DNA from: Styela clava
Lineage: Eukaryota > Chordata > Ascidiacea > Stolidobranchia > Styelidae
Assembly: GCF_964204865.1 (NCBI RefSeq)
Contig: NC_135262.1
Coordinates: 10,354,001-10,418,000, forward strand
DNA: 64,000 nt
Reading direction: 5' to 3'
This document shows, piece by piece, positions 11,508 through 22,658 of the stretch. Made by a program: the position numbers and the translations under genes. Numbering within the stretch: the first letter of the stretch is position 1; each line of letters begins with the position of its first letter. Under the pieces are notes generated by a model that worked only from the letters and a program-made list of their open reading frames with translations, made no database searches and was not told the DNA's origin.

Positions 11508-11515
11508 TATATATA
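11508..11515 (+). promoter_or_regulatory. TATA-like box upstream of Cys-rich gene copy 1
   Basis: TATATATA lies 142 bp before the ATG at 11650 and is conserved in copy 2 (17669-17676). A second TATA-like site with a GC-rich flank (GTATATAAGGCGGCG, about 11088) is also conserved in both copies and could serve a longer 5' UTR; an AG acceptor (TTTTTACAG) lies just before the ATG-containing exon. Confidence 0.4.
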
Positions 11516-11649
11516 GACAGCAAGATTCGACACAATAAGCATACATCCGTCAGCCCTCAATTCAGCGAGACATTTTGTTCTTCTTATGTTAATAATTTTT
11601 ACAGTGTTATATCTGGTATTTCAAAAAGAACAGAAATAAAATATACATA

Positions 11650-13655
11650 ATGAACAATAAATTTCTGTTGGCGGCGGTGGCGCTTGTTGTGCTCACATTT
11701 ACCCTCGAAGTCGCCGGAAAAAGAGGAATATGGACTTGTGAATTGTAAAAAATCGTGCGTGAAGAGGAACTGCACCACGTCTAGCAAACCAGCATGCAAA
11801 TTTGAGTGTTTACGTGATTGTGCCAGCAAGGCGTTAGGTAAGTAGCCAAAATAATGATTTTGATTAAAACAAATGTATTGATTTTGGTCATAAAGTGCAA
11901 CGAATTCTAATCGTTTGTGCTATATCTAATATTCGTTGCGGGTAGGAAGTGTCACCAAGTTTGAGGTTTATTTTACGCAGAATATTCCATTACCATACCT
12001 TGAGTTTTATCAATGTAAAAATTTAGTAGACCACACTGAAGACGAGGGGAGAATTTGGGTTGGCGAAGAGGGTTCTAAGCATATGTGTAAACGTACATGC
12101 AAGAAACAATGTGCAAGAAAACCACCAATGTGCAAGCACCGATGTATGGCAAACTGCACCCACCACCGGCACGGTAAGTCAGGAGACTTTTGTGTGTTCT
12201 GTGTCCAATGCTAGGTTAATTATAAATTTTCACATTTGTTTCTCAGGCAACAGTTCGATGATCGCACCAGTCAATCGAAGGAAGTTGGACAACAAAATGA
12301 ATAAAATGAAAGGAGGACTGAGAGTCCTAGTCTTTTGCGTCAGAGAGTGCAAGCCTAACTGTAATGAAACTATTCAGTGCACAGGAAACTGCCTAAAGCG
12401 ATGTGATCACGACGGTGCAGGTATATATATAACATTACCTTTTTGGAAAAGTCACACTTGACTTATTGGACACTAATTAAACCTATGGATCGTTTTGTTG
12501 ATATGTTGTTGTAAATAATCGCCCATCTTCCAACTATTGGACGAATGTCTGTGGAATTTTCAGTGGTTAAAGATTGTTGTTTTCGCTAGAAGGCTTTAAT
12601 TTGTTCCTAAATTCTCATGAGTTCTATAAGATCTGATATTCCATCCAAAATTTGGACTTTGGTGTCCATATATTTGAGCTTTGTCCTCTCGTTTATGATG
12701 CTAATTTCCTATAGCGAATACAACAAATATCTGGAAAGTGAAACATAATAACCCACATTGAGGGCAAATATATAAGTGTACGGTGATCGACCATAATATA
12801 AAACTAGTGAAAGCATTTGTATAGTTTAGATAAAAAAAACTTATGAAGTTTGTATAATTTTTGACAGCGAGAATTTACAAGTGTAAAAAGCGCTGTAAAT
12901 CTGGATTGGAATGCTCGTTTCCCTCCTGCACCGAATGCAAAGTAGCATGTCTCAACAAGGTTAGCGAATGTTGGAGAGCAAGATGCGACCATCTTTGTCA
13001 TCCTGACATGGAGATTGACGTGAATATCGAAGATGCAGATTTGCCTGTGAAACGCAAAGCAAGTAAGTCTTCAAATATTCTTCAGCAATTTTGACTCAGT
13101 CATGGCTGCGTAGTCAGACAGTGATGCGCGTTCATCGGTATCTTTAAGCTATCGGCAATTTGAAATTTGACGTCTCAAGTCAGCGTCAACTTTAAATTGG
13201 AAGAGGGTATTTTTTTTATAAAAATTGAAAAAGTTTGCAAACGGTAAAATTCTTTAAGTCGTCAAATTCTCGTTAATGGGAAATCAAAATCATTTTTTGC
13301 TAGGTCCTGGAGTGTGTGTGAGGTATGGAGTAATTTTTCATATAAAATGTTATCCAGATAACTATTCTAGGACTCAAGTAATCTGCGCGCATGTTTTACA
13401 CGGACATGAAACTGTGTGTATATAGAGCATATTATCCTTTTTTCTACAAATTCTTCAACATGTTATAACTCGGAATAATAAAAATGAGTACCGGATGTAA
13501 ATCTGAAAAGCTTTTATGTATTATTATAAAAATATATTCTCTTCTTTTAAGATAAACATCGTTACAAACCAGCAAAAGCTTGCAAGGTCTGTCGTGCTGA
13601 ATGCGATAGAGATGGAGGAATTGAGGTCGATTCATCGAAAGAAATCGACCATTGA
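11650..13655 (+). pseudogene. Cysteine-rich secreted protein gene, copy 1 (2-bp frameshift)
   Basis: Exons by comparison with copy 2 are 11650-11837, 12030-12173, 12247-12420, 12868-13062 and 13552-13655. Exon 1 is 188 nt against 190 in copy 2: two A bases are missing in AAAGAGGAATATGG at about 11727, just after the signal peptide. The reading frame therefore ends within about ten codons, before any cysteine. All splice sites remain intact. Exon 2 encodes the same residues in both copies, and exons 3 and 4 differ by two residues each. The lesion is thus young, or is an assembly error in an A-rich run. If real, the locus makes only a roughly 32-residue leader product. It is not recognised as any named family; see copy 2 for the domain description. 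Confidence 0.75.
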
Positions 13656-14030
13656 AATAGTGAACTCTTCCAACAAAATGTATAGTTTTTTTTTCTGCAA
13701 AAAAATTGTTCAAAAATATTGTGATTCATATAATTGATAAATTCAATTTGGCCCAATTATGGATACACTTGAGAAGCTAGCAAAATACACTTCAGGGATT
13801 AAATGAAACGCAAAGTACATGAAGAAGGTGGCATTTTTGAGAAAAAAAATGGGAGTTGCAATATTTCTGCATTTCTCAAAATTCTGAAGTACATCGTTTA
13901 ATTTGTCACATTTCCATCAGTACAATGAAAGATACAATATAAGTAGACATTATCAAAATCAGCTCAGCAGTCAATTATGACAAATTTGAGAATCAACTTC
14001 TTACAGAAATTTTTTATGTGTTTGTATATT

Positions 14031-14410
14031 ATTGGACTTGTAGTGGACATAACGATCGTTTCAAAATTTTGTTGTTATTGGTATTATTATTATTTGTCTC
14101 CATCATTTTTTTTTTAAATCGCTTTTCTCTGTGACTACTGGACCAATTGCTTTAAAATTTTCAGTGAGTAAAGATTGATTTTTTTGCCAGAAGGCTATTA
14201 CTTTTATTTATTTCTAAATTTCGCATGAAATCTGATATTTTGTCTAAAATTTCGCTGTATTATTTTTACACTGGCTGTCCGGTTTGATTCTGTAAATTAT
14301 TTCTACGCGAAACTCCGAATTTTTTGTGGGTACTGGTGGCGTCAAAGGTAAATACTGCTTCGCTCTGGTTAACGTGTCCATATATTTGAGCACAGCTCTC
14401 TTGTTATAAT
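14031..14410 (+). repeat. Dispersed repeat R1
   Basis: It starts near TATTGGACTTGTAGTGGACA and ends GTCCATATATTTGAGC followed by CTCTCTTGTT. Parts recur in intron 3 of both Cys-rich gene copies (about 12517-12710 and 18670-18870), at 47279-47500 and at about 48805-48850. Shared internal blocks are TTTCAGTGGTTAAA and CGCCAGAAGGCTATTACTTT. It lies between the two duplication units. No inverted ends or ORF are apparent, so I cannot assign a class. Confidence 0.55.
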
Positions 14411-14688
14411 TATACAATAGTTAGTAAAAAATAAAAATCAATCACAACTCAAGCAGTCCTATTCCACGTATTGGAAGGAAATGTCGCAAAATGTCTGGTC
14501 CGAAAAGTCAGTCATTTGTTTGTTTACTGATCCATAAAAGAAATGAGAAACGTAATTTTTTTTTTCATTACTGAAATTGATACTGTGAAACGTGGTATTA
14601 TCTAGTCGTGTTGTGGCGTTGTGTTGTGTTCTCGAGAAAATATTTATTAAACCACTGCGAAAGATGTGGCGAACACAATTGTCTACGT

Positions 14689-15466
14689 CAGCGTTTCCCA
14701 AACTTTTTCGGCCATGGAACACTTACAATTTTGATCCCGCCTCGCGGAACACCAAAAAATGAAACAGTAAATTGATAGAGAAAACCGGTGTAATGTAGCG
14801 GAGTTGCTGAATGCGTCGCGAAAACTAACAGAATTGTGTTACATATACCTAAAATATAATTGAATATTTTACATATATATTGCATTTATTATATCTGTTT
14901 TATTGTTTCTTAGTTTAAATGCTGTGTATATAAATCCATTCATTTATTTTACCATTCTATGACGTTTACTTTCCATTACGTAATATTTGCCTCTAATGTT
15001 ATGTCTAATGGCAATAAAAGTACTTCCAGCAATTTCGCGATCTGCAGACCTGCCGTTTATTTTTTTTTTTTGAATAGAGTTTACCGAAAATGATTAATTT
15101 TTTCAGCATTTCAAAGTAAAACCAGGCAGAGGTGGAGGAAGAACAGTTGACCCTTTGCCTTTATTCTTTAAACCTACTTGTTTGCCTATAGCAATAAAAA
15201 GCATTGCAATAACTTGATAATGAACTTAACAGTCAACAATCTATGCCGACGGTTAACGAAAATGCCACTACCTCACCCTGGTTAGTCCGTATTAGAATTT
15301 GTCTACAGTTAGTCCACTTTAGGCCGACGATGACGCGATATAGAACGGTCAGGGCGACAACTTCACGATTCTTAGATCGGCATGGCGACCATTTTTTTTC
15401 TACGGAAAACTTTGAAGACGCTCGCGGAACATTAGTGTTCCGCGGAGAACAGTTTGGGAAGCGCTG
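14689..15466 (+). mobile_element. hAT family I element, duplicated copy
   Basis: This is the same insertion as 7751-8590, carried along by the duplication. Here the 8-bp target duplication GTCTACGT is identical on both sides (14681-14688 and 15467-15474), which confirms the element boundaries. It is shorter than copy 1 because a GTCA-rich stretch is missing. Confidence 0.9.
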
Positions 15467-15515
15467 GTCTACGTAGTAGAATAATGCAAATTACTAATGC
15501 AAACAACTACGTAAT

Positions 15516-16498
15516 GAATGTTTCCCCGACTTTCGATCCCAGCAAAACTCTTCGGCTTTATACTCTACCTTTGTAAATTTATCGGTACTTATTTCAAGAA
15601 TGGTTTTTGCGAGTTGGCGCCTATAAACCGGTTTATATGTTTCAAACTATCATTTTAATTCAATACATTCAACAACCTTTCATTTAAATGCGCCGTAGAT
15701 AAGTTTGGCTAGTCTATCACAGCTATGGACCTTTCCCCGAGCATCGACTTCCTTGTTTATTCCGTGACGTTGGCCAATCAGCAAGATGCAAAAAGTGCCG
15801 TAACAATGCCCCCTTTTCGCATCCGCTCAGACAGATTTTCAAGCGTGGTTGTAAACATTACCTCGTTTTCGCATTTTTGAACTCTATTCGTTAGTTTCCA
15901 GTTGTGTTTCGGAAACTTGAATAAAAATCAGATAATTCAATGATCACTCTGTCTTCTTAGGAGTTTTAATTTAATTGCAGTATTAAAAATTAGTGTAGAA
16001 ATAGCTGTGATAGACAAGCCTGAAATTCTTTACCGGTACTTTTAAAAAACAGATTGTTGTGTGCGATGAATCCTAATGATGGTTTGAAACACATACCCCA
16101 TTTTACAGGCGCCAACTCGCAAAAGCACTCCTAAAATAGCCCTGAAAATTCTGCAATGGTAAAGTATAGGAAGAATTTTCCGGGGGTCAAAGGTCGGGGA
16201 AAGGTTCATTTCTAGATTAATTTTTGATTACTGCATTTAAAATACAACTCCGACAAACCAAAATGATTATTGAGTTATTTGATTAGGACTTATATTCACC
16301 AAAACACCACTAAAAACTAGCAAATGGTATGCGAAAACCGCCAAAACGAGGTAATATTCACAACCACGAAAGACTGTCTGAATGGCAAAAGTATCTAAGC
16401 GCTCCTGAAACGTTTATTGTTACGTCAAATTTTGCACTTATGCTGATTGGCCAATGTTACGGAAGTAAATAAAGAAGTGTATACTCGGGGAAACATCC
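15516..16498. mobile_element. Element X, duplicated copy, containing a nested X
   Basis: It begins GAATGTTTCCCCGACTTTCG and ends ACTCGGGGAAACATCC. The same element occurs in copy 1 at 8640-10373. It is split by the reversed copy at 15727-16207. Confidence 0.7.
15727..16207 (-). mobile_element. Element X inserted in reverse inside element X
   Basis: It begins GGACCTTTCCCCGAGCATCG and ends GGTCGGGGAAAGGTTC. It is flanked by AT on both sides, while copy 1 has a single AT at that site (GCTATTTCTAG). Its interior is the inverted counterpart of the surrounding element (for example ATAGCTGTGATAGAC against GTCTATCACAGCTAT). This gives a 481-bp insertion with a 2-bp target duplication. Confidence 0.75.
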
Positions 16499-17668
16499 AT
16501 AAATATAATCAGAGATTTATAAAGTTGTTATACATAAAAACGCTACACTGATGCGATCTCATATTTATGGCGTTTTTTTTTTCAAAGCGATACGAAGAAG
16601 AAGACCAACAAAAACAAGATTACCAAAAATATGAAAACGATCCATATGTCCACTCACGTGTCCAATAATAATAAACAAGAAACGAACACTAATATTTAAC
16701 TGAGGGGTTTCTTGTAAACATACAGTATTACTTAGGCTACATAAAGTATTTTTAAGATAAACAAAATTTGCGAAATAACAGGCACAGGCATTGCTTGAAT
16801 CTGGAGCTCTCATTGTTTGTTTTTGAGGTTGCGGGGCACAGCACAACAAAAGAATGTTGCTAGACTACAGCTCACGCAATTTTTTTACACTTGGACTGGA
16901 CCCAATTCTTGTGAGCTTTATATAGCTAACTGGCGACAGGAATCATGAGTCCGATGCCCGACACATGTGGAATATACTAAAGTCGTAAGAAAATGATCAT
17001 TTGACGAATTGAAATTTATCAGTAAAGTGTTCTCACTTTTATACAGTATACTTACCCAGCCAAGTCGTGATGTTTGATCAGATGATCAGATATTTGTTTG
17101 CTATTCGTAATATACGACACGATGTTCTCTGCAGTAAATAAGTCATTTGTTTACTCATATCAGCGCGGAGAAATAGCGAATTGATGGTGAATGCCTGGTC
17201 TAGTTTAGAAAGTATTCGAAATTAAAAATTTTCTCCATAAGGTGATCGAGGTTATAGAGAAATAGTTCATTCAACATAGTACTTTCAGGGAACCATCAAC
17301 GAGGCGTGTTACGAAATAGACAAATGGCTAGGATCGCAATCAAAGATGTATATAAGGCGGCGATTGAGTGGAAGAGACATCGTTCAGAGTTTCAACAATA
17401 GTGCGCCTATTTTGATCAATAATCTGTTTAACTTATTACACAATATGCTGATAAGACTATGAAGGTTGTGAAAGGGTTGCATTCGGTAATGATAAAGATA
17501 GATAAAAATAATTACTTATTACGCCTATAATTATAAGTAATCTGTTTGGTTCCAGGTCAATTGATACTATCTATCATACGAAGAAATTTATCTTGTTATT
17601 TTAGCGGTTATTATTACTAGCAATCTAGAAACCAACTATCACTTGACGTAGAATTTCAACTATTACTG

Positions 17669-17676
17669 TATATATA
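17669..17676 (+). promoter_or_regulatory. TATA-like box upstream of Cys-rich gene copy 2
   Basis: TATATATA lies 142 bp upstream of the ATG at 17811, the same context and distance as in copy 1. The surrounding 150 bp are nearly identical between copies. Confidence 0.4.
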
Positions 17677-17810
17677 GACAGCAAGATTCGACAATATAAG
17701 CATACATCCGTCAGCCCTCCATTCAGCGAGACATTTTGTTCTTATTATGTTAATAATTTTTACAGTGTTACATCTGGTATTTCAAAAAGAACAGAAATAA
17801 AATATACATA

Positions 17811-19769
17811 ATGAACAATAAATTTCTGTTGGCGGCGGTCGCGCTTGTTGTGCTCACATTTACCCTCGAAGTCGCCGGAAAAAGAGGAAAATATGGACTT
17901 GTGAATTGTAAAAAATCGTGCGTGAAGAGGAACTGCACCACGTCTAGCAAACCAGCATGCAAATTTGAATGTTTACGTGATTGTGCCAGCAAGGCGTTAG
18001 GTAAGTAGCCAAAATAATGATTTTGATTAAAACAAATGTATTGATTTTGGTCATAAATTGCAACGAATTATAATCGTTTGTGCTATATCTAATATTCGTT
18101 GCGGGTAGGAAGTGTCACCAAGTTTGAGGTTTATTTTACGCAGAATATTCCATTACCATACCTTGAGTTTTATCAATGTAAATATTTTGTAGACCACACT
18201 GAAGACGAGGGGAGAATTTGGGTTGGCGAAGAGGGTTCTAAGCATATGTGTAAACGTACATGCAAGAAACAATGTGCAAGAAAACCACCAATGTGCAAGC
18301 ACCGATGTATGGCAAACTGCACCCACCACCGGCACGGTAAGTCAGGAGACTTTTTGTGTGTTCCGTGTCAAATGCTAAGTTAGTTATAAATTTTCACATT
18401 TGTTTCTCAGGCAACAGTTCGATGATCGCACCAGTCAATCGAAGGAAGTTGGACAACGGAATGAATAAAATGAAAGGGGGACTGAGAGTTCCAGTCTTTT
18501 GCGTCAGAGAGTGCAAGCCTAACTGTAATGAGACTATTCAGTGCACAGGAAACTGCCTAAAGCGTTGTGATCACGACGGTGCAGGTATATTAAATTACAC
18601 TTTTGAAACGTCTCTTATTTTATTTATTGAATACGAATTGAACGTTTGTTATTATGCTGTTGTGAATAATCGCCTTTCTTTCAACTATTGGACGAATGTC
18701 TGTGAAATTTTCGGTGGTTAAAGATTGTTGTTGTCGCTAGAACAAGGCTGTCCCCCGCTTTGCGAATTAGGTCGTCAGACACTTTTCCGTAATATTCGCT
18801 TGGCCAACGTTATTGGACTTCCGTGTCCAGATATTTGAGCTTTGCTCTTTCGTTTATGATGCGAATTTCCTATAGCGAATACAGAAAATATCTGGAAAGT
18901 GGGTGAAACATAATAACCCACATTGAAGGCAAGTGTACGGTGATCGACCATAATATAAACCTAGTGAAATTATTCGTATAGTTCAAATAGAAAACTTATG
19001 AAGTTTGTATAAATTTTTGACAGCGAGAATTCACAAGTGTAAAAAGCGCTGTAAATCTGGATTGGAATGCTCGTTTCCCGCCTGCACCGAATGCAAAGTA
19101 GCATGTCTCAACAAGGTTAGCGAATGTTGGAGAGCAAGATGCGACCATCTTTGTCATCCTGACATGGAGATTGACGTGAATATCGAAGATGCAGATTTGC
19201 CTGTGAAACGCAAAGCAAGTAAGTCTTCAAATATTCTTCAGCAATTTTGACTCAGTCATGGCTGCGTAGTCAGACAGTGATGCGCGTTTATCGGTATCTT
19301 TAAGCTATCGGCAATTTGAAATTTGACGTCTCAAGTCAGCATCAACTTTAAATTGGAAGAGGGTATTTTTTTTTATAAAAATTGCAAAGTTTGCTAACAG
19401 TAAAATTCTTTAAGTCGTTAAATTGGTATGTGTGGTATGGTGTAATTTTTCATATAAAATGTTATCCAGATAACTATCCTAGGACTCAAGTAATCTGCGC
19501 GCTTTTTTTTATCACGGACATGAAACTGTTTGTATATAGAGCATATTATCCTTTTTTCTACAAATTCTTCAACATGTTATAACTCGAAATAATAAAAATG
19601 AGTACCGGATGTAAATCTGAAAAGCTTTTATGTATTATTATAAAAATATATTCTCTTCTTTTAAGATAAACATCGTTACAAACCAGCAAAAGCTTGCAAG
19701 GTCTGTCGTGCTGAATGCGATAGAGATGGAGGAATTGAGGTCGATTCATCGAAAGAAATCGACCATTGA
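17811..19769 (+). CDS. Secreted protein with 30 cysteines in exon-sized repeats, copy 2
   Basis: Five exons are 17811-18000, 18193-18336, 18411-18584, 19024-19218 and 19666-19769, giving 268 codons plus stop. Every junction is GT-AG and phase 1. Residues 1-23 form a signal peptide (hydrophobic LLAAVALVVLTF). The rest is basic and has 30 cysteines. Exons 1-3 each encode one six-cysteine unit, C-x3-C-x3/4-C-x5-7-C-x3-C-x3-C (for example CKRTCKKQC…CKHRCMANC). Exon 4 has nine cysteines and exon 5 three. Paired C-x3-C spacing suggests disulfide-stapled helical hairpins. I do not recognise the family; defence, matrix or signalling roles are all possible. Symmetric 1-1 exons fit growth by exon duplication. 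Exon 1 alone ends in an early stop if read through, so ORF callers miss the gene. The next gene in the same orientation is at 21027. Confidence 0.82.
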
Positions 19770-19854
19770 AATATTGAACACTTCCAACGAAATGTATAGC
19801 TTTTGTTGCTGGAAAAAAATTGTTCATAAATATTGTGATTTATATAATTGATAA

Positions 19855-21026
19855 AATATACCTTATCAGTTGAGCGCTCCATTATTGAATTATTTTTCTG
19901 TTTGTATAACCCACCACTGGAATATACTTTTAGTGTAGCTTATCGATTCTTTTTAAAAATATGACAGGTTAATAACCCAATTCATTTATGGTCGGATAAA
20001 CGAACTATGTTTCATTTTATGTAAGATTAACAATTTGATGCTACAGTTAACCCTTTTCAGTTTTGAAAAAAAAATAATGTTTCTAAGGTCTACTTTAAGC
20101 ATACAGTATAATTTCGTGAACAACTTATTGTATATTAAATAATTCTTCATTACAATATCTTTTATGATTTTTTCGAATAAAAATTGATACTAATTGTTGA
20201 AATGTAGCACAAAAATGTAAGTACTTCTACAATTTTTTAGGTCAGCGCCAGGAATAATTGGGCATTACATTAGATTTTTCTGCATATGATATTAAGCAAG
20301 ATTTAAATTCAAGAGTCTATGATTGATGATGGATCATATAATTACGTCATAAAGCAGTTCATTGACAATCAGCTTTCGAAAAACGTTAAACGACAATATG
20401 GATGATAGAAAGCTTCAGTTATCATAATATATTCTCTCTTAAAATTCACCATTGTGTTATTGTAATCAAATACTTGTGATAATTGAAATAAAAGATAGTC
20501 GTGATATTTATCCTCAAATTATGCTTATTTAATCAATGCTTTCCTAAATCGACGCAAAGCGTTAAAAATAAAGTGACATTACCAAATATGTGACATATGT
20601 GGAAACTACATTCATCTGACGCTTGATTACCATAATCGATTTCATATAGTATATCGACAAGTTAGTGGATATGTTTCGGTGACATTATTGACTGGTTGGT
20701 CGTGTAAACAAATCGACTCAAATCATCTTTAGGGTACTTCATATCTTACTAATCGATGTTAATTGATTATCGAATATCGTGTGGGAACAAATACTTTACA
20801 GTCATCTTTTTATATTTGATAGTGAGTAAAACATTTTGTCTGTATTATTTATTTGACAGTATGATTGGCGAACGAGACAAATGATTTGGAGAGACAGAGA
20901 ACAGTAAAAATTCATCATTTTAAGGTATTAAAAGTGGTTAATAATAAATAATGCATTTTTCTAATTATTATTCTCAGAAAATATTTCGGTTCTATTGCTA
21001 GTGGCTATTGTAACACAAAATTTGCA
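19855..21026. other. Spacer and predicted 5' exon boundary of the first GGGW gene
   Basis: There is no coding region up to 20977. A good splice acceptor (TTATTATTCTCAG) ends at 20977, so 20978-21026 is probably 5' UTR of the exon starting the gene at 21027. A similar layout occurs before the gene at 24234. I did not locate the first non-coding exon with confidence. Confidence 0.4.
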
Positions 21027-22658
21027 ATGAAATCGCAATCATGCCTTGTAGATTTTCTATTAGCTCTTATGATCTTCAGTATCAATTTTATGTCAACTTG
21101 TGGTGAAGATGAACCGATGATATATAGGTAAGTATACGTAAGGTCGTATTTAAAACTAAGTAGTGAAATGAATTTATAGGGCGTTTTCTGTTCCTGGAGT
21201 TGCTATGATAATCATATTTTAATTTCGCATTTATAAGTATGATTAACAAATCAACGAAATTTATCTTTTTGAAAGGGAACAAATGTATCGGCAGTCGTAT
21301 TTATAAGTAAAAAATGGTTATTTTAATGAAGTTCATATATGCAATTCCATCTAAAGACTGGATGCTTTTTTTTTTAAAAAGATTGTTCCATTTAACATTT
21401 TTAGACCAGTAAGAAACAATTCCACTGAATTTCATTTTCGTATCCGATATTACTATTCCTTCGAATATCAACCGAGTTTTGTTCAACGAAATTGGTTTGG
21501 ATTTTTATTTTTGCGACTTTATATTTGATTTTTAGACAATCAACCAAAAGGGAAGGAGGGGGCTGGAACGCAAAACCCGTGCATATATCTCATGAGAGTC
21601 AAGGTAAGGAAAAAGAATAGAATTTTCAAAGACATTGGCATATTACATTATTTTCCGATATGCTTTCGTAATATATGAATCTCATTTGACCAAGTCATGT
21701 CTCATGAAATCGTTGCAATTTCAGTCTCTGAATTGGTATAGAACGCTTAATTGAGATCACAAATAGAGACATAAGAGGCGATTTTTTGCGACCTCTCCAT
21801 CAATTAATAAGCGAAGTAATTAAATTCCAAAATTTTGCAAATTGCTTATTTGCAAGTTAGGAATTCAACATAAATAAGTTTGAGAACAACTAATGCTGTG
21901 AGGGAAGATAGGTTTTTTTGTGGTTGATATCGAGCAAATTGCCAGTGAATAGGAAATCCGTTATATGAAACGTTTCATGTTTAACATTGTAATATTCCAG
22001 ATTATGATATTTATTTTTGTCGTGCCAGAAACACTGTGCAAATAAAACAAAAATAGATCAATATATTGATTTTCAAGATATGTGACCTTTCAGGGTTAAA
22101 GGTCACTGGTGTGTGAGAGGCTCACGGTCTACCCCAGCGTATTTGATTTGATCACACGCTCTGTGCTTCTTTATACGTTCTTTCAGGTTTCTATAGTTGT
22201 GTTCTAATCTGACTTTTCCTGTCAACTAATAAGTTGACTGTTATGAATATTGAACGCTGAATAATAAATAATGCATCTTTCATATACGTGCATTAAGTTT
22301 AGGAAGACAACATATAACGCTGCTGGTGAAACAGTCATGTTATATTTCATATCGACATCCTCAATTTCCTGATCCTTGAATATTGAGACATCCATAAACG
22401 AAAAAACATTTTGAAGCACTTTTTCTCAAAAGTCAAATAAGGATTAAAAATTTCGCGAAAAACTGTTCATCGCTATCACATTTAGTTGTATATTTTGGTC
22501 TACATGCGGTGAAAAATGTCGTCGCCAGTGATCTGCTGATTTTTGATAGTATTGTGGGGTGAGGTTAAAATACACTGTAATTTCTAAACCAGTTTTGATG
22601 TATTTCTATTCATTTTCCAGGTGAAACAATCGACATGTTTGATCGGATGGAAAATTGA
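21027..22658 (+). CDS. Secreted GGGW peptide precursor B1
   Basis: Coding exons are 21027-21127, 21536-21603 and 22621-22658, giving 68 codons plus stop, with GT-AG introns in phase 2 and then phase 1. Exon 1 encodes a signal peptide (hydrophobic FLLALMIFSINFMS, probable cleavage near STCG-ED). Exon 2 has RQSTKREGGGWNAKP, the degenerate family motif with K in place of H. Exon 3 ends IDMFDRMEN, matching B2's PSMFDKVEE. The exon 1 length, 101 nt, equals that of A1 and A2. A DR1-like site lies in intron 2. No known family is recognised. There is no polybasic site after the Trp, unlike the A genes, so the mature form is uncertain; cleavage at KR within exon 2 is possible. Confidence 0.72.

Larger units (their letters stand above)
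7653..13740. repeat. Tandem segmental duplication, copy 1
   Basis: Collinear near-identical sequence runs from ATTGATACTGTGAAA at about 7653 to ATATAATTGATAA at 13740, and again from about 14577 to 19854. It carries one cysteine-rich gene and its upstream region. Copy 1 differs from copy 2 by a 1.2-kb hAT insertion at 8785-10008, a GTCA microsatellite at about 8476-8497, and about 100 bp at 11153-11255 absent from copy 2. The exons are almost identical between copies, so the duplication is recent. Confidence 0.9.
14577..19854. repeat. Tandem segmental duplication, copy 2
   Basis: This is collinear with 7653-13740. Copy-specific differences are an inserted reversed element X at 15727-16207, about 135 bp at 16858-16990 absent from copy 1, and loss of about 100 bp after 17410 between short CTATT repeats. 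It contains the intact Cys-rich gene. Confidence 0.9.

Noticed and set aside
11936-12461. Two 92- and 133-codon ORFs as independent genes
   Set aside because: They run through introns of the Cys-rich gene. Comparison of both copies and GT-AG sites shows that only the parts at 12030-12173 and 12247-12420 are exons.
18099-18721. 94- and 121-codon ORFs as genes
   Set aside because: Same reason as in copy 1: exon plus intron read-through, one of them starting at a non-ATG codon inside an intron.
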